This document shows, piece by piece, positions 7,629 through 14,931 of a stretch of DNA of 32,607 nt. This DNA is from Planctomycetota bacterium (GTDB taxonomy: Bacteria > Planctomycetota > Planctomycetia > Gemmatales > Gemmataceae), in the NCBI GenBank assembly GCA_021781415.1, contig JAJXWW010000203.1, forward strand, positions 1-32,607, in the 5' to 3' direction. Every line of letters starts with the position of its first letter. The first letter of the stretch is position 1. The translations under genes were made by a program, and so were the position numbers. The notes under the pieces were generated by a model. The model was not told the origin of the DNA. It did no database searches and worked only from the letters and a program-made list of their open reading frames with translations.

Positions 7629-8309
7629 TTAGGCGCGGTCGGCGAGGGGGAGGGTCATGGGAAGATGGCGGATGATTTCGCCTTCGATGAGATAAACCAC
7701 GTCTTCGGCGATGTTGGTGGCGTGGTCGGCGATGCGCTCTAACTGGCGCACGGCGGAGAAGAAGGCCATGAAGGCGGGCACTTGTTCCGGCGTCTGCTGC
7801 ATGGTGCCGATCAACTCGGCGATGATTTCCCGATTATAACGATCTACTTCGTCGTCTAAGCGAATGATGTGCCGCGCCTGGTCGGCGTTGAGCATGACGA
7901 AGGCGTCGAGGCTTTGCCGCACCATCGAGGTGGTTAAATCGGTCATGCTCTGGAGTTTGTCGGGCACGGCGATGCGCGGCAATTCGGCGAGGCTAAGGGC
8001 GCGCTCGGCGATGTTGACGGCCAGGTCGGCCATGCGTTCCAGATCGGTGTTGATTTTCAGAGCGGAAATGATGCGGCGCAGGTCGATGGCCACCGGCTGA
8101 TGCAGGGCGAGCATTTTCAGACATTCGTTCTCGATATAGTTTTCTTCTTGATCGATGACCGCGTCCCCCTCCACCACTTCCAGAGCCAAGGAGGCGTCGC
8201 GTTCGCCCAGCGCGCGCGTCCCCTTGAAAATGGCCTCTTCGACACAAGCGGCCAGCGCCATCAAATGGCGTTGCAAGTTGTCCAGATCGCGCTCCCAGTG
8301 TTTGGACAT
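7629..8309 (-). CDS. phoU: Phosphate-specific transport system accessory protein PhoU
   Basis: 226 residues made of two PhoU three-helix-bundle repeats. Signature elements are ERDLDNLQRHLMALAACVEEAI at the N-terminus, the metal-binding type segments IDQEENYIENE and LKINTDLERMADLAVNIAERA, and the second repeat RLDDEVDRYNREI followed by RQLERIADHATNIAEDVVYLIEG. PhoU represses the Pho regulon through PhoR and the Pst transporter, and limits phosphate uptake. No pst or phoB/phoR genes lie next to it here, so it stands alone. The start MSKHWERDL at 8307-8309 is chosen because GGAGGG lies seven bases upstream. Longer upstream starts would add about 70 unrelated residues. Confidence 0.92.
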   Translation of the reverse strand: MSKHWERDLDNLQRHLMALAACVEEAIFKGTRALGERDASLALEVVEGDAVIDQEENYIENECLKMLALHQPVAIDLRRIISALKINTDLERMADLAVNIAERALSLAELPRIAVPDKLQSMTDLTTSMVRQSLDAFVMLNADQARHIIRLDDEVDRYNREIIAELIGTMQQTPEQVPAFMAFFSAVRQLERIADHATNIAEDVVYLIEGEIIRHLPMTLPLADRA

Positions 8310-8431
8310 CAAAGGCCCTCCGAGTGGACGCCTGGGGAGAACAACCCTCCTTGGATAGCTTACCTTCAAAATCCGGTTTAGGGCAATGGCATCCCACCCC
8401 AAGTCGATGCGAAGCGGTGGCTTCCGCTTGC

Positions 8432-8460
8432 TTGCACGGAACGGAAGGGGTAGGATAAAT
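8432..8460 (+). promoter_or_regulatory. Possible promoter of the toxin-antitoxin operon
   Basis: TTGCAC (8432-8437) and ATAAAT (8455-8460) are 17 bases apart, about 20 bases before the ATG, with AAAGGAG (8469-8475) between. Inverted CTTCCG/CGGAAG half-sites at 8421-8426 and 8442-8447 could be an operator. The match to consensus is only fair. Confidence 0.35.
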
Positions 8461-8481
8461 TGAAGGCGAAAGGAGTGAAAT

Positions 8482-8781
8482 ATGCAACGAATTGTCTTGA
8501 CCGACGAACAATCGCGCATTCTCGAGAATGCGAAGGATAAGGTCGAAGTTTATGATTCGAGAGGGCGACTCGTGTCATTTTTGAGATGGAACGACCCGCG
8601 CCACGCAGAGGCGATGGCTTGGCACTTGCACCGGCTCGAAGGGCCGAAAGAGCCCGGCGTTCCCTCCGATCGCGTTCAGGCGTTTTTACGTCGGCTTGAG
8701 GAAATCGAGCATACGGAGGGCATCACGCCGGAAAAAGTCCGAGAAGTTCTCCAGCGTGTGAAGTCAGGAGAAGCGATATGA
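8482..8781 (+). CDS. Putative antitoxin of a RelE/ParE-type pair
   Basis: 99 residues, soluble. It starts MQRIVLTDEQSRILENAKDKVEVYDSRGRLV and continues with a charged helical half (DRVQAFLRRLEEIEHTEGITPEKVREVLQRVKSG). I recognise no named family, but the size, the four-base ATGA overlap (8778-8781) with the following toxin-like gene, and the short strand-helix layout are those of a type II antitoxin. The first half looks like a small beta domain rather than a classical ribbon-helix-helix, so its DNA-binding mode is unclear. AAAGGAG six bases upstream supports the start. Confidence 0.6.
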   Translation: MQRIVLTDEQSRILENAKDKVEVYDSRGRLVSFLRWNDPRHAEAMAWHLHRLEGPKEPGVPSDRVQAFLRRLEEIEHTEGITPEKVREVLQRVKSGEAI

Positions 8782-9035
8782 ATTCGTTCCACGTCGAGTG
8801 GACCATGACGGCTCTGGATATGTTGGCGGAAATCTGGACGCAGGCGTCGAATCGCCGTGCTGTAAACAATTCGCAAAATCAGATCGATGCGCAACTCGCC
8901 GGCGATCCGATCGGACGCGGAACTCATTTAGGTGAAGGACTTTACAAAATGGTGGTGGATCCACTCATCGTTTTCTATTCGGTAGATGAGACGACAAAGC
9001 AAGTTCAGGTCTCGGTTGTTTGGCAGATCCCATAA
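8778..9035 (+). CDS. RelE/ParE-superfamily toxin-like protein
   Basis: 85 residues. The profile fits the ParE/RelE fold: strand FHVEWTMTALDMLAEIW, helix NRRAVNNSQNQIDAQLAGDP, then the hairpin GLYKMVVDPLIVFYSVDETTKQVQVSVVWQIP. Members either poison gyrase (ParE) or cut mRNA on the ribosome (RelE); the sequence does not settle which. The typical basic catalytic residues of RelE are few here, so a ParE-like or weakened toxin is possible. It overlaps the upstream antitoxin candidate by four bases and so is translationally coupled to it. Confidence 0.7.
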   Translation: MNSFHVEWTMTALDMLAEIWTQASNRRAVNNSQNQIDAQLAGDPIGRGTHLGEGLYKMVVDPLIVFYSVDETTKQVQVSVVWQIP

Positions 9036-9052
9036 GAGAATGCGTGGAGCGA

Positions 9053-9427
9053 TTACGTCGTAAGCGGATAGCCTTTGCCGCGCCAGTCGCGGATGCCGCC
9101 GTCCATCGACAACACGCGCGTGTAACCCATTCGTTGCAGACTATCCGCCACCAAAGCCGAACGAAACCCCCCGCCGCAGTATAAAATGATCTCGGTATTC
9201 GTGTCCGGCAGACGCTCTTCGATGTCGCGCTCGATGATCCCCTTGCCCAGATGGATCGCGCCGGGCAAGTGATCCTTGGCCCATTCGCTCTCCTCGCGCA
9301 CATCGACCACGCACAGGCTTTCTCCGCGATCGAGGCGTGCCTTCACGTCATCGACGGTCGTCTCGTGGATATGCTTTTTGGCTTCTTGCACGATCTGAAG
9401 AAATCGCGGCGCGTGCTGCTTCCCCAT
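9053..9427 (-). CDS. Single-domain rhodanese-like protein
   Basis: 124 residues, one rhodanese domain. Landmarks are CVVDVREESEWAKDHLPGAIHL (39-60) and the active-site loop ILYCGGGFRSA with catalytic Cys84, followed by GYTRVLSMDGGIRDWRGKGYPL. Such proteins carry a persulfide on the cysteine and move sulfane sulfur, or act in cyanide or thiol detoxification. There is no signal peptide, so it should be cytosolic. It follows rpmA on the same strand, with a hairpin in between, and may be in a separate transcript. The N-terminal 20 residues (QIVQEAKKHIHE) form a helix often seen before the domain. Confidence 0.88.
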   Translation of the reverse strand: MGKQHAPRFLQIVQEAKKHIHETTVDDVKARLDRGESLCVVDVREESEWAKDHLPGAIHLGKGIIERDIEERLPDTNTEIILYCGGGFRSALVADSLQRMGYTRVLSMDGGIRDWRGKGYPLTT

Positions 9428-9453
9428 GCGGTCCTACTCCCTACCTTGCAGGC

Positions 9454-9496
9454 AGAGGGCAGTAGGCAGGGAAGAATCGGCTGCCTACTGCCCTCT
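9454..9496. repeat. 16-bp perfect inverted repeat between rhodanese and rpmA genes
   Basis: AGAGGGCAGTAGGCAG (9454-9469) and its exact reverse complement (9481-9496) enclose an 11-base loop. It lies just downstream of rpmA in that gene's direction and could end its transcript, although no T-run is present. A similar element built on AGTAGCCAGTAGTC words lies at 20966-21018. Confidence 0.75.
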
Positions 9497-9510
9497 CTTA
9501 GCTACTGGCT

Positions 9511-9768
9511 TCAGACACCGACTTCAGAAGGCAGTACGTTGACTCGGCGGCCTTGGCGGTCGAAGCGGACCACGCCGTCGGACAGAGCGAAGAGCGTGTC
9601 GTCTTTGCCGCGGCCGACGTTGCGTCCGGGGTGATAGCGCGTGCCGCGCTGGCGGACGAGAATGCTGCCGGCCGTCACCGAACCGCCGCCGTATACCTTG
9701 ATGCCCAAGCGTTGGCTGTTGGATTCGCGTCCGTTACGAACCGAGCCTTGACCCTTCTTATGTGCCAT
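9511..9768 (-). CDS. rpmA: 50S ribosomal protein bL27
   Basis: 85 residues, full length for bL27. The N-terminus [31 protein letters not shown], the middle [20 protein letters not shown] and the segment [13 protein letters not shown] are diagnostic. The N-terminal tail reaches toward the peptidyl-transferase centre in the large subunit. There is no N-terminal cleavage extension of the Firmicutes type. The usual partner rplU is not upstream; instead a secreted-protein gene ends 13 bases before this start, so rpmA is probably transcribed from that gene's promoter. Confidence 0.96.
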   Translation of the reverse strand: MAHKKGQGSVRNGRESNSQRLGIKVYGGGSVTAGSILVRQRGTRYHPGRNVGRGKDDTLFALSDGVVRFDRQGRRVNVLPSEVGV

Positions 9769-9781
9769 GATGCGTTATCCT

Positions 9782-10543
9782 TTAAGGCTTCTTTTCCTCG
9801 GAGGCCGACGGCAAGGTCGGAACCGTGAGCGAGGAGCCGCGATAGATCCACTGAGCCGGAGGCATAAAGCGGATCTCTTCGGACTTTTGATAGAATCGAT
9901 CGCCGAGACGGCGGAAGTTCAGTTGCAGCGTCTTTCGCCGCACCACCGACTTCTCGCCCGGCTTCTCGGGATCGTCGGTCACCGCCCAACCGTTGGACAG
10001 ACCGGATACGAAGATACTGTAGTAATTCGAGTCGGGATCGACATCATCCCAGATGGCCACGCCGGTAACGGCAGTCGGCTCGGCGTTCTTGCGCGAGGGC
10101 GGAATGGGAGTCGCTGCCATCGTCACCGAGTTTTTGATCTTCAAATAGTCGGTCGGATCCTCCAGCTGACGAATGGCATCCTGAACGTGGGGAAGAATCT
10201 GATCGTGATGCACCGTGTCGCGGTCGTGCGTCACCAACTCGAAGTCGGGAATGAACGTGTGCGGCACCTCGGTACGGTTGATGACCTGATACCACAGATA
10301 CCAACAGATTTTGTCGCCGCGTCCGGGCACGCGCACTTTAATGAGACGAGGGGGCCGAAACTTGAAATCCAAGGCCCACAGTTTGCCGTTGGGCAGGCGA
10401 ACATCGTCGAAATCCTGGACGTTGGCTTCGGGTTTGACGTTGTGTTCGTTGGGATTGATCGCCGACGCCAGCCGCGCCACCGCCAACAGCAACCCCGCCG
10501 ACAGCCCCGCCAAAGCCGCAACGCGGCCGAGTTTGCCGAACAT
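9782..10543 (-). CDS. Exported protein of unknown function, co-transcribed with rpmA
   Basis: 253 residues from the chosen ATG at 10541-10543. It begins with MFGKLGRVAALAGLSAGLLLAVARLASA, a clear signal peptide or anchor. The mature part is mostly beta-like (FKFRPPRLIKVRVPGRGDKICWYLWYQVINRT, PDFELVTHDRD, IFVSGLSNGW, LQLNFRRLGDRFYQ). I recognise no named family; conserved-looking 'hypothetical' proteins of this kind occur in planctomycetes. This start has GAAGAGG just upstream and sits behind a good promoter. A longer frame beginning 75 bases earlier would start almost at the predicted transcription start, so it is disfavoured. It ends 13 bases before rpmA, an unusual operon partner. Confidence 0.6.
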   Translation of the reverse strand: MFGKLGRVAALAGLSAGLLLAVARLASAINPNEHNVKPEANVQDFDDVRLPNGKLWALDFKFRPPRLIKVRVPGRGDKICWYLWYQVINRTEVPHTFIPDFELVTHDRDTVHHDQILPHVQDAIRQLEDPTDYLKIKNSVTMAATPIPPSRKNAEPTAVTGVAIWDDVDPDSNYYSIFVSGLSNGWAVTDDPEKPGEKSVVRRKTLQLNFRRLGDRFYQKSEEIRFMPPAQWIYRGSSLTVPTLPSASEEKKP

Positions 10544-10631
10544 AACCTCTTCTCCTTCGCCGCCACGAAGACGGGATATGTTGGGATATGTGCGCATATC
10601 CTCTGCGCTCGTCTCCATCGTGGATAGATGG

Positions 10632-10661
10632 TTTATAACCGAAAGAAGGGATCGAGGTCAA
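10632..10661 (-). promoter_or_regulatory. Sigma-70-type promoter for the secreted-protein/rpmA operon
   Basis: On the minus strand TTGACC (10656-10661) and TATAAA (10632-10637) are 18 bases apart. The predicted start near 10625 gives a leader of about 80 bases before the ATG at 10543. The tandem repeat array begins only 25 bases upstream of the -35 box. Confidence 0.6.
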
Positions 10662-10685
10662 GACGAAGCTGACGCTCCGACGCTC

Positions 10686-10865
10686 TTACCCGGCGGCTTA
10701 CGCCGCCGGTTCGCCTTACCAGGCCGCCGATGCCTTTACCCGGCGGCTTACGCCGCCGGTTCGCCTTAAGGCCGCCGATGCCTTTACCCGGCGGCTTACG
10801 CCGCCGGTTCGCCTTACCAGGCCGCCGATGCCTTTACCCGGCGGCTTACGCCGCCGGTTCGCCTT
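10686..10865. repeat. Tandem array of palindromic repeats, 3.6 copies of about 50 bp
   Basis: Units begin at 10686, 10736, 10784 and 10834 (spacings 50, 48, 50) and the last one stops at 10865. Each starts TTACCCGG and contains the perfect hairpin CCGGCGGC-TTAC-GCCGCCGG followed by TTCGCCTTA. One copy lacks two bases (TAAG instead of TACCAG). The linker between hairpins includes CAGGCCGCCGATGCCT. A single related unit lies at 19513-19542. The array fills the space between two divergent promoters. Confidence 0.85.
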
Positions 10866-10880
10866 TTGCGGAGGCGCGGG

Positions 10881-10894
10881 TATAATGGAGGAGG
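10881..10894 (+). promoter_or_regulatory. Possible -10 box before the nucleotidyltransferase-HD gene
   Basis: A consensus TATAAT (10881-10886) directly follows the repeat array and is itself followed by GGAGGAGG (10887-10894). No good -35 sequence is visible 16-18 bases upstream, where the array sequence lies. Transcription from here would begin about 60 bases before the chosen start codon. Confidence 0.35.
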
Positions 10895-10952
10895 CGACGA
10901 TCGATCGCAGCCCCGCGCCGCCTCGATGGGCTTGGTAACGGCGCTTGAAAGG

Positions 10953-12056
10953 ATGAGTAATGTCAAACTGCGTCAGGCGATTGCGCTCGAAGCGGCGCGC
11001 CTGATGTACGAACGCACGGAATCCGAATACTTCACCGCCAAACGCAAGGCGGCCAAACGCCTCTGCCGTCAGAGCGTCAAACCCGAAGACCTGCCCTCCA
11101 ACGCCGAGATCCGCGAACAGATTCAACTTTTCGCCCGCATTCACGAGGGGGACAAACGCACGCAGCACCTGCGCGACATGCGCCTCGAAGCCCTGCGAAT
11201 GATGCGGTTGCTGCGCCAATTTCGGCCGCGCTTGATCGGCAGCGTGATGACCGGACACGTCCGCAAAGGCTCCGACATCGATCTGCACTTATTCAGCGAC
11301 AGCGCCGCTCTGATTACCGATCTGCTCGAACGAGCCGGCTGCCAATACGATCTCGAACGCAAGCAAGTCGTCAAGCACGGCGAAGCGCGCGTCTTCACGC
11401 ACATTCATATTTCCGATCGGTTTCATTTTGAACTGACGGTCTATCCCGAGGACAAGGCCCACTATGTCTTCAAAAGCTCGATCACCGGCAAAGCCATCGA
11501 ACGCGCGTCGATCCGCGAATTGGAAGAGTTGATGGCGCGCGAATATCCAGACCTCAATCTCGATGAGGAATTGCAAGCGGTGGAGGCGGATGCCGACCCG
11601 TATCTCGTCTTCCGCCTGTTGTTGGCCCCGTTGGAAAACGTCAAAGGATCGCGGAGGTATCATCCCGAAGGCGATGTGTTGTATCATTCGCTGCAAGTAT
11701 TCGAGTTGGCCCGCGAGCGCCGGCCTTACGACGAAGAGTTTCTCTTGGCCGCTCTATTGCACGATGTCGGCAAGGGGATCGATCGCGCCCATCACGTCGA
11801 GGCCGGATTGCAAGCTATGGATGGCCTCATCACCGATCGAACGCGCTTTTTGATCGAACATCACATGGATGCGCACGCCTATCGCGACGGCACGATCGGC
11901 GCGCGTCTGCGGCGTGAACTGGAGGCGTCGCCGGACTTCGAGGAGTTAATGCTCCTGAACGAATGCGATGTGGCCGGGCGCGAACCGGGCGTAGAAGTCG
12001 GCACGCTCGATGAGGCCCTCGACTACCTGCGCGAACTCGAACGGGAGAACGGCTAA
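10953..12056 (+). CDS. Nucleotidyltransferase-fold plus HD-domain protein
   Basis: About 367 residues from the ATG at 10953. An N-terminal helical region is followed by a pol-beta-type nucleotidyltransferase core GSVMTGHVRKGSDIDLHLF (96-114), with the DxD metal pair in SDID and a likely third acidic residue in HFELTVYP. The C-terminal half carries an HD phosphohydrolase motif LLHDVGKGIDRAHHVE (His270, Asp271), with further His in HHMDAH. The pairing recalls GlnD and CCA-adding enzymes, but the ACT or tRNA-binding parts are absent, so the substrate is unknown. Starts at 10926 and 10953 are both possible; neither has a well-spaced Shine-Dalgarno. The later one begins the conserved-looking helix MSNVKLRQAIALEAARLMYE. 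Confidence 0.75.
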   Translation: MSNVKLRQAIALEAARLMYERTESEYFTAKRKAAKRLCRQSVKPEDLPSNAEIREQIQLFARIHEGDKRTQHLRDMRLEALRMMRLLRQFRPRLIGSVMTGHVRKGSDIDLHLFSDSAALITDLLERAGCQYDLERKQVVKHGEARVFTHIHISDRFHFELTVYPEDKAHYVFKSSITGKAIERASIRELEELMAREYPDLNLDEELQAVEADADPYLVFRLLLAPLENVKGSRRYHPEGDVLYHSLQVFELARERRPYDEEFLLAALLHDVGKGIDRAHHVEAGLQAMDGLITDRTRFLIEHHMDAHAYRDGTIGARLRRELEASPDFEELMLLNECDVAGREPGVEVGTLDEALDYLRELERENG

Positions 12057-12087
12057 CCCGTCGTTCCGATCCAACTTTCCTCCACGT

Positions 12088-12882
12088 TTACATGCGCCGA
12101 TGCCGCGCATGGTTGGCAGATTTACTTTGCGATGGCGGAGCCGATTGCTCTTCGGGAGCGGCTCGACGCTGCATGTCGAATTCCGATTGCGTGCCGACCA
12201 CGAAGATTTGCGCCTCGCCTTCGGCGCGCAACCAGCGAAAGCCGACTTTGGTGAGCGACATCTCGCCGGTAAGAGGTGAACCGTCGGCATAACTCGCGCG
12301 ATAATCCGAGGGATAGACGCGGCGCAACACGTCTGGCCCTTTGAGACGAACGTAGCCGTCCGTCACGGCGAAGCGGTAGCACCGTTGTCCGGGGGTCGCG
12401 GGGATGTCCTCTTCCAATTGGCTTTCGAGCTTGATGCGCCCGCGATAGCCTGGAGGCACGACCAATTCGACGGCGAAGCGCGGCTCGGCATACATCTCGA
12501 CGACGAAAGCCGGCTTGCGCCGATCCACCGTTTCCAAGAGATGCGCCGGCTCTAATTGCTGAATCGCCTCCGACGACAAGCCGAGCTGTCCCGGCGCATA
12601 GCCCGCGGCCGTCGCCTCGACGCGGACGCCGAAATCGCTGAAGGGGGGAGCGGCGCGCAAGCGCGCGATGCCGTCCGCTCCCGTCGTCTCCGTCGAATCG
12701 AACGGTGCGAGGGAATCGCGCGAAAGAGGATAAAAGAGATGGACTTTAGCGTCGGCGATCGGCTTCTTGGTCTCCGCATCGCATACCAAGACGGGGGCGG
12801 GGCGATAACGGTACATCAGCTGGCAACCCGCCAACGCGAGCAGGACGGGCAAGAACAGATGCCCGAAGCGAGGTTTGCGCAC
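12088..12882 (-). CDS. Lipoprotein with carboxypeptidase-regulatory-like beta domain
   Basis: 264 residues. The start is a GTG at 12880-12882, supported by AGGAGG six bases upstream; a nearby ATG is in another frame. The signal FLPVLLALAGCQ has a lipobox with Cys20. The segment PAPVLVCDAETKKPIADAKVHLF then GADGIARLR looks like a carboxypeptidase-regulatory/transthyretin-like fold. The rest is beta-rich with no recognised motif, and the last 35 residues are low complexity and basic. It should sit in a membrane facing away from the cytoplasm. It lies downstream of the second LysM gene on the same strand, separated by about 120 bases holding a repeat cluster, so co-transcription is possible. Confidence 0.65.
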   Translation of the reverse strand: MRKPRFGHLFLPVLLALAGCQLMYRYRPAPVLVCDAETKKPIADAKVHLFYPLSRDSLAPFDSTETTGADGIARLRAAPPFSDFGVRVEATAAGYAPGQLGLSSEAIQQLEPAHLLETVDRRKPAFVVEMYAEPRFAVELVVPPGYRGRIKLESQLEEDIPATPGQRCYRFAVTDGYVRLKGPDVLRRVYPSDYRASYADGSPLTGEMSLTKVGFRWLRAEGEAQIFVVGTQSEFDMQRRAAPEEQSAPPSQSKSANHARHRRM

Positions 12883-12900
12883 GACATGCCTCCTCTGTCT

Positions 12901-12990
12901 GAGCCGGAAGCGTTAGCGACGGAACGATGAGCCGGAAGCGTTGGCGACGGAACGATGAGATCGAACAACCGTCGCTTACGCTTCCGGCTC
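12901..12990. repeat. Direct plus inverted repeat cluster (REP-like)
   Basis: A 28-base unit starting GAGCCGGAAGCGTTAGCGAC is repeated head to tail at 12901-12928 and 12929-12956 with a single base change. A 22-base inverted partner follows at 12969-12990 with one mismatch. The whole can fold into alternative hairpins between the LysM and lipoprotein genes. Confidence 0.75.
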
Positions 12991-13002
12991 CGAGCGGCGT
13001 TG

Positions 13003-14931
13003 TTACCGATTCGGGAGCGGTGTACCGCCCGCCGGCACAATCGTCGGCGGCGAACCGCTGGCGATGGCTCCGGCATAGCGCTGTTCCAAGATACTTGTCG
13101 GAGGGATGTAGATTTTCTCTCCCGGAGTCAGCTTGCCGGCGTTCGCCATCTCGCGGCCGGCGCGAGCGTGGTTCTGATTGTGCATCTGTAGCGCTTTGGC
13201 ATAGTTGCCGCTGTTGAGAAACTTTTTGCTGATCGACTCGAACGTGTCGCCGGACTGAGCTGTATACGTCTGCTCGTCGTACACGGTGACAGCCGGTTCG
13301 TTCGTCGCCGGACGCGGCTTCGAGCTAGAACCGCCGATGGGTACGGGCATCAGCGCCGGCGCGGCACTCAGGGGACGCGGCGACGAGGTCGTTGAATCGG
13401 GAACGAACGAACTCCCGCCATCCACCGGCGCGGGCGGCGGCGTCAAAGTCGGCAATGGCGGCGGCGTGTTCGAGGCAGGCGGAGACAAGGGTGGAGCGCT
13501 CGATGTGGACGGAGACAAGGGTGGAGCGCTCGATGTGGACGGAGACAAGGGTGGAGCGCTCGATGTGGACGGAGACAGCGGCGGCGTACTCGAAGTTGAC
13601 GGAGACAAGGGCGGAACACCCGATGTTGACGGAGACATAGGCGTCGGATTGGGCGTCGAAAACGATGGTGGCGGAATGGGCTTCGAGGTGGACGGCATGA
13701 GCGAAGACGGCGGCGGCGATCCGCTCGGCGTCGTCGACGGCAAAGGGACGGGCGTTGGCGTGGATGACGGCGAAGTAGGCAACGGAATGGACGTGGGGTT
13801 TGTGCCCAGCGGCGGCGGCCCGCCGGGCTGAAGAGACGTACCTCCTCCACTCGCCGCGCTGCCGGTAGAGCCCGGCATGAGATACGGCGGAACACCACTC
13901 GAAGCAGGGCTGCTGCTCGGCTTCGATGGGGTAGTGGGTGACGAAGTACTCGCTCCGATCGGCGACGGCGTTCCGGTTCCCGTGGGACTGATCCCACTCC
14001 CGCCGCCGGGCGAGGTCGTAGCAGGTGGTTTGGGGCCGATCGAGCCAGCTCCCAAGGACGGCGTTCCAGTAGGGGGCGGAGTTATTCCCACGCCGGAGAT
14101 GTTTGTTTGCGCGGCGGTCGTCTTGGGGAGGGTACTCGTTGGTCCCCCCAAGGTCGTACCCGACGCGGGGGAGGTCGATCCGGCTTTCGAGGTTGCCGGA
14201 GTCGCCTGGTCTTTGTTGCCGGAGCCGAAAGGCATCAACGGCGTACCCGTTCCCACGTTGTCCGACGCGCTCGTTCGTACAATCGACGGTTGAGATGGAG
14301 TAGAAACCGAACCTGTGGATGTCGGACTCGGACCTATCGGCTTCGGCATCGCGGAGCCTGAATTGCCTGGCCCGGTGGAAGAAGTCGACCTGTCCACGTT
14401 CCTTTTGGGACTGGAAGGAGGTATGTATTTACCGAACTCACTGGAACCCTCCACCTTGGGTCGAGTTAGCGGGGGTGGGTTATCGGAAGCGCTGGGGCTA
14501 TTGTTCGCGCCGTTGAGTTGAGCGCCCGTAAGTCCTCCGGGCGGAATCGGCGTAGGTTTGGGAAGGTTGCTCGACCTACTGGGGAAATCGCCTAGGCCCG
14601 GCCCCGACGAAGGATTTTTGACGGTCGGGAGAGGATTCGACGGCGCGACTGGATCGATTGGCTTTGGTGCCGGCTTGGTTCCGTCCAGAGGATTGCCCTT
14701 TTTTGCTTTGTCTACTCCGTCGTTCGTCCCTACGACCTTATCGCCTTCCTCCTTCGGAGATTCTGGAGACTTAATGGGTTCCTCCGGCGTTTTCGACTTG
14801 GGGTCGCCGCCGGCGAGGGCGTGGGCTTCGGGCGACGGTGTCTGTTCCTGCATCTTGAGTCCGATGACGGCTCCACACAGACACAAGAAAGTGCAAACGA
14901 TGCCGATGCCGATTTTGTGTTCCAATTTCAT
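13003..14931 (-). CDS. Membrane-anchored Pro/Ser/Thr-rich protein with C-terminal LysM domain
   Basis: 642 residues. An N-terminal membrane segment (about 7-25, IGIGIVCTFLCLCGAVIGL) precedes roughly 500 residues of Pro/Ser/Thr/Gly-rich, probably disordered linker. A LysM domain follows near the C-terminus (about 554-611: YTAQSGDTFESISKKFL, then GKLTPGEKIYIPP). LysM domains bind peptidoglycan or related glycans, so the layout fits an anchor tethering the membrane to wall material across a long spacer. The linker contains five 10-residue repeats of the type SPSTSSAPPL. It is the direct downstream neighbour of the LysM-MraZ fusion and shares its anchor-linker-LysM plan, so the two look like paralogues. 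GGAGGAGG upstream supports the start. Confidence 0.8.
   Translation of the reverse strand: MKLEHKIGIGIVCTFLCLCGAVIGLKMQEQTPSPEAHALAGGDPKSKTPEEPIKSPESPKEEGDKVVGTNDGVDKAKKGNPLDGTKPAPKPIDPVAPSNPLPTVKNPSSGPGLGDFPSRSSNLPKPTPIPPGGLTGAQLNGANNSPSASDNPPPLTRPKVEGSSEFGKYIPPSSPKRNVDRSTSSTGPGNSGSAMPKPIGPSPTSTGSVSTPSQPSIVRTSASDNVGTGTPLMPFGSGNKDQATPATSKAGSTSPASGTTLGGPTSTLPKTTAAQTNISGVGITPPPTGTPSLGAGSIGPKPPATTSPGGGSGISPTGTGTPSPIGASTSSPTTPSKPSSSPASSGVPPYLMPGSTGSAASGGGTSLQPGGPPPLGTNPTSIPLPTSPSSTPTPVPLPSTTPSGSPPPSSLMPSTSKPIPPPSFSTPNPTPMSPSTSGVPPLSPSTSSTPPLSPSTSSAPPLSPSTSSAPPLSPSTSSAPPLSPPASNTPPPLPTLTPPPAPVDGGSSFVPDSTTSSPRPLSAAPALMPVPIGGSSSKPRPATNEPAVTVYDEQTYTAQSGDTFESISKKFLNSGNYAKALQMHNQNHARAGREMANAGKLTPGEKIYIPPTSILEQRYAGAIASGSPPTIVPAGGTPLPNR
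13481..13630. repeat. In-frame 30-bp tandem repeats inside the LysM gene
   Basis: Five 30-base units start at 13481, 13511, 13541, 13571 and 13601, each beginning GGAGACA. The first three are identical and the last two diverged; a sixth start at 13631 is partial. Each unit codes ten residues of the Pro/Ser/Thr linker on the minus strand. The multiple of three keeps the frame, so copy number can vary without breaking the protein. Confidence 0.9.

Noticed and set aside
8310..8519. N-terminal extension of PhoU by about 70 residues
   Set aside because: The extension has no PhoU similarity and overlaps the start of the antitoxin gene; the start at 8309 has a good Shine-Dalgarno.
10686..10865. Possible CRISPR array
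   Set aside because: The whole 48-50 bp period is conserved, with no variable spacer; it is a tandem repeat.
13481..13630. Possible CRISPR array (30-bp repeats)
   Set aside because: Units are directly adjacent with no spacers and keep the reading frame of the LysM protein.
13286..13831. 181-residue Gly/Asp-rich frame on the plus strand
   Set aside because: It mirrors the repetitive Pro/Ser/Thr linker of the LysM gene on the other strand; low complexity explains the open frame.
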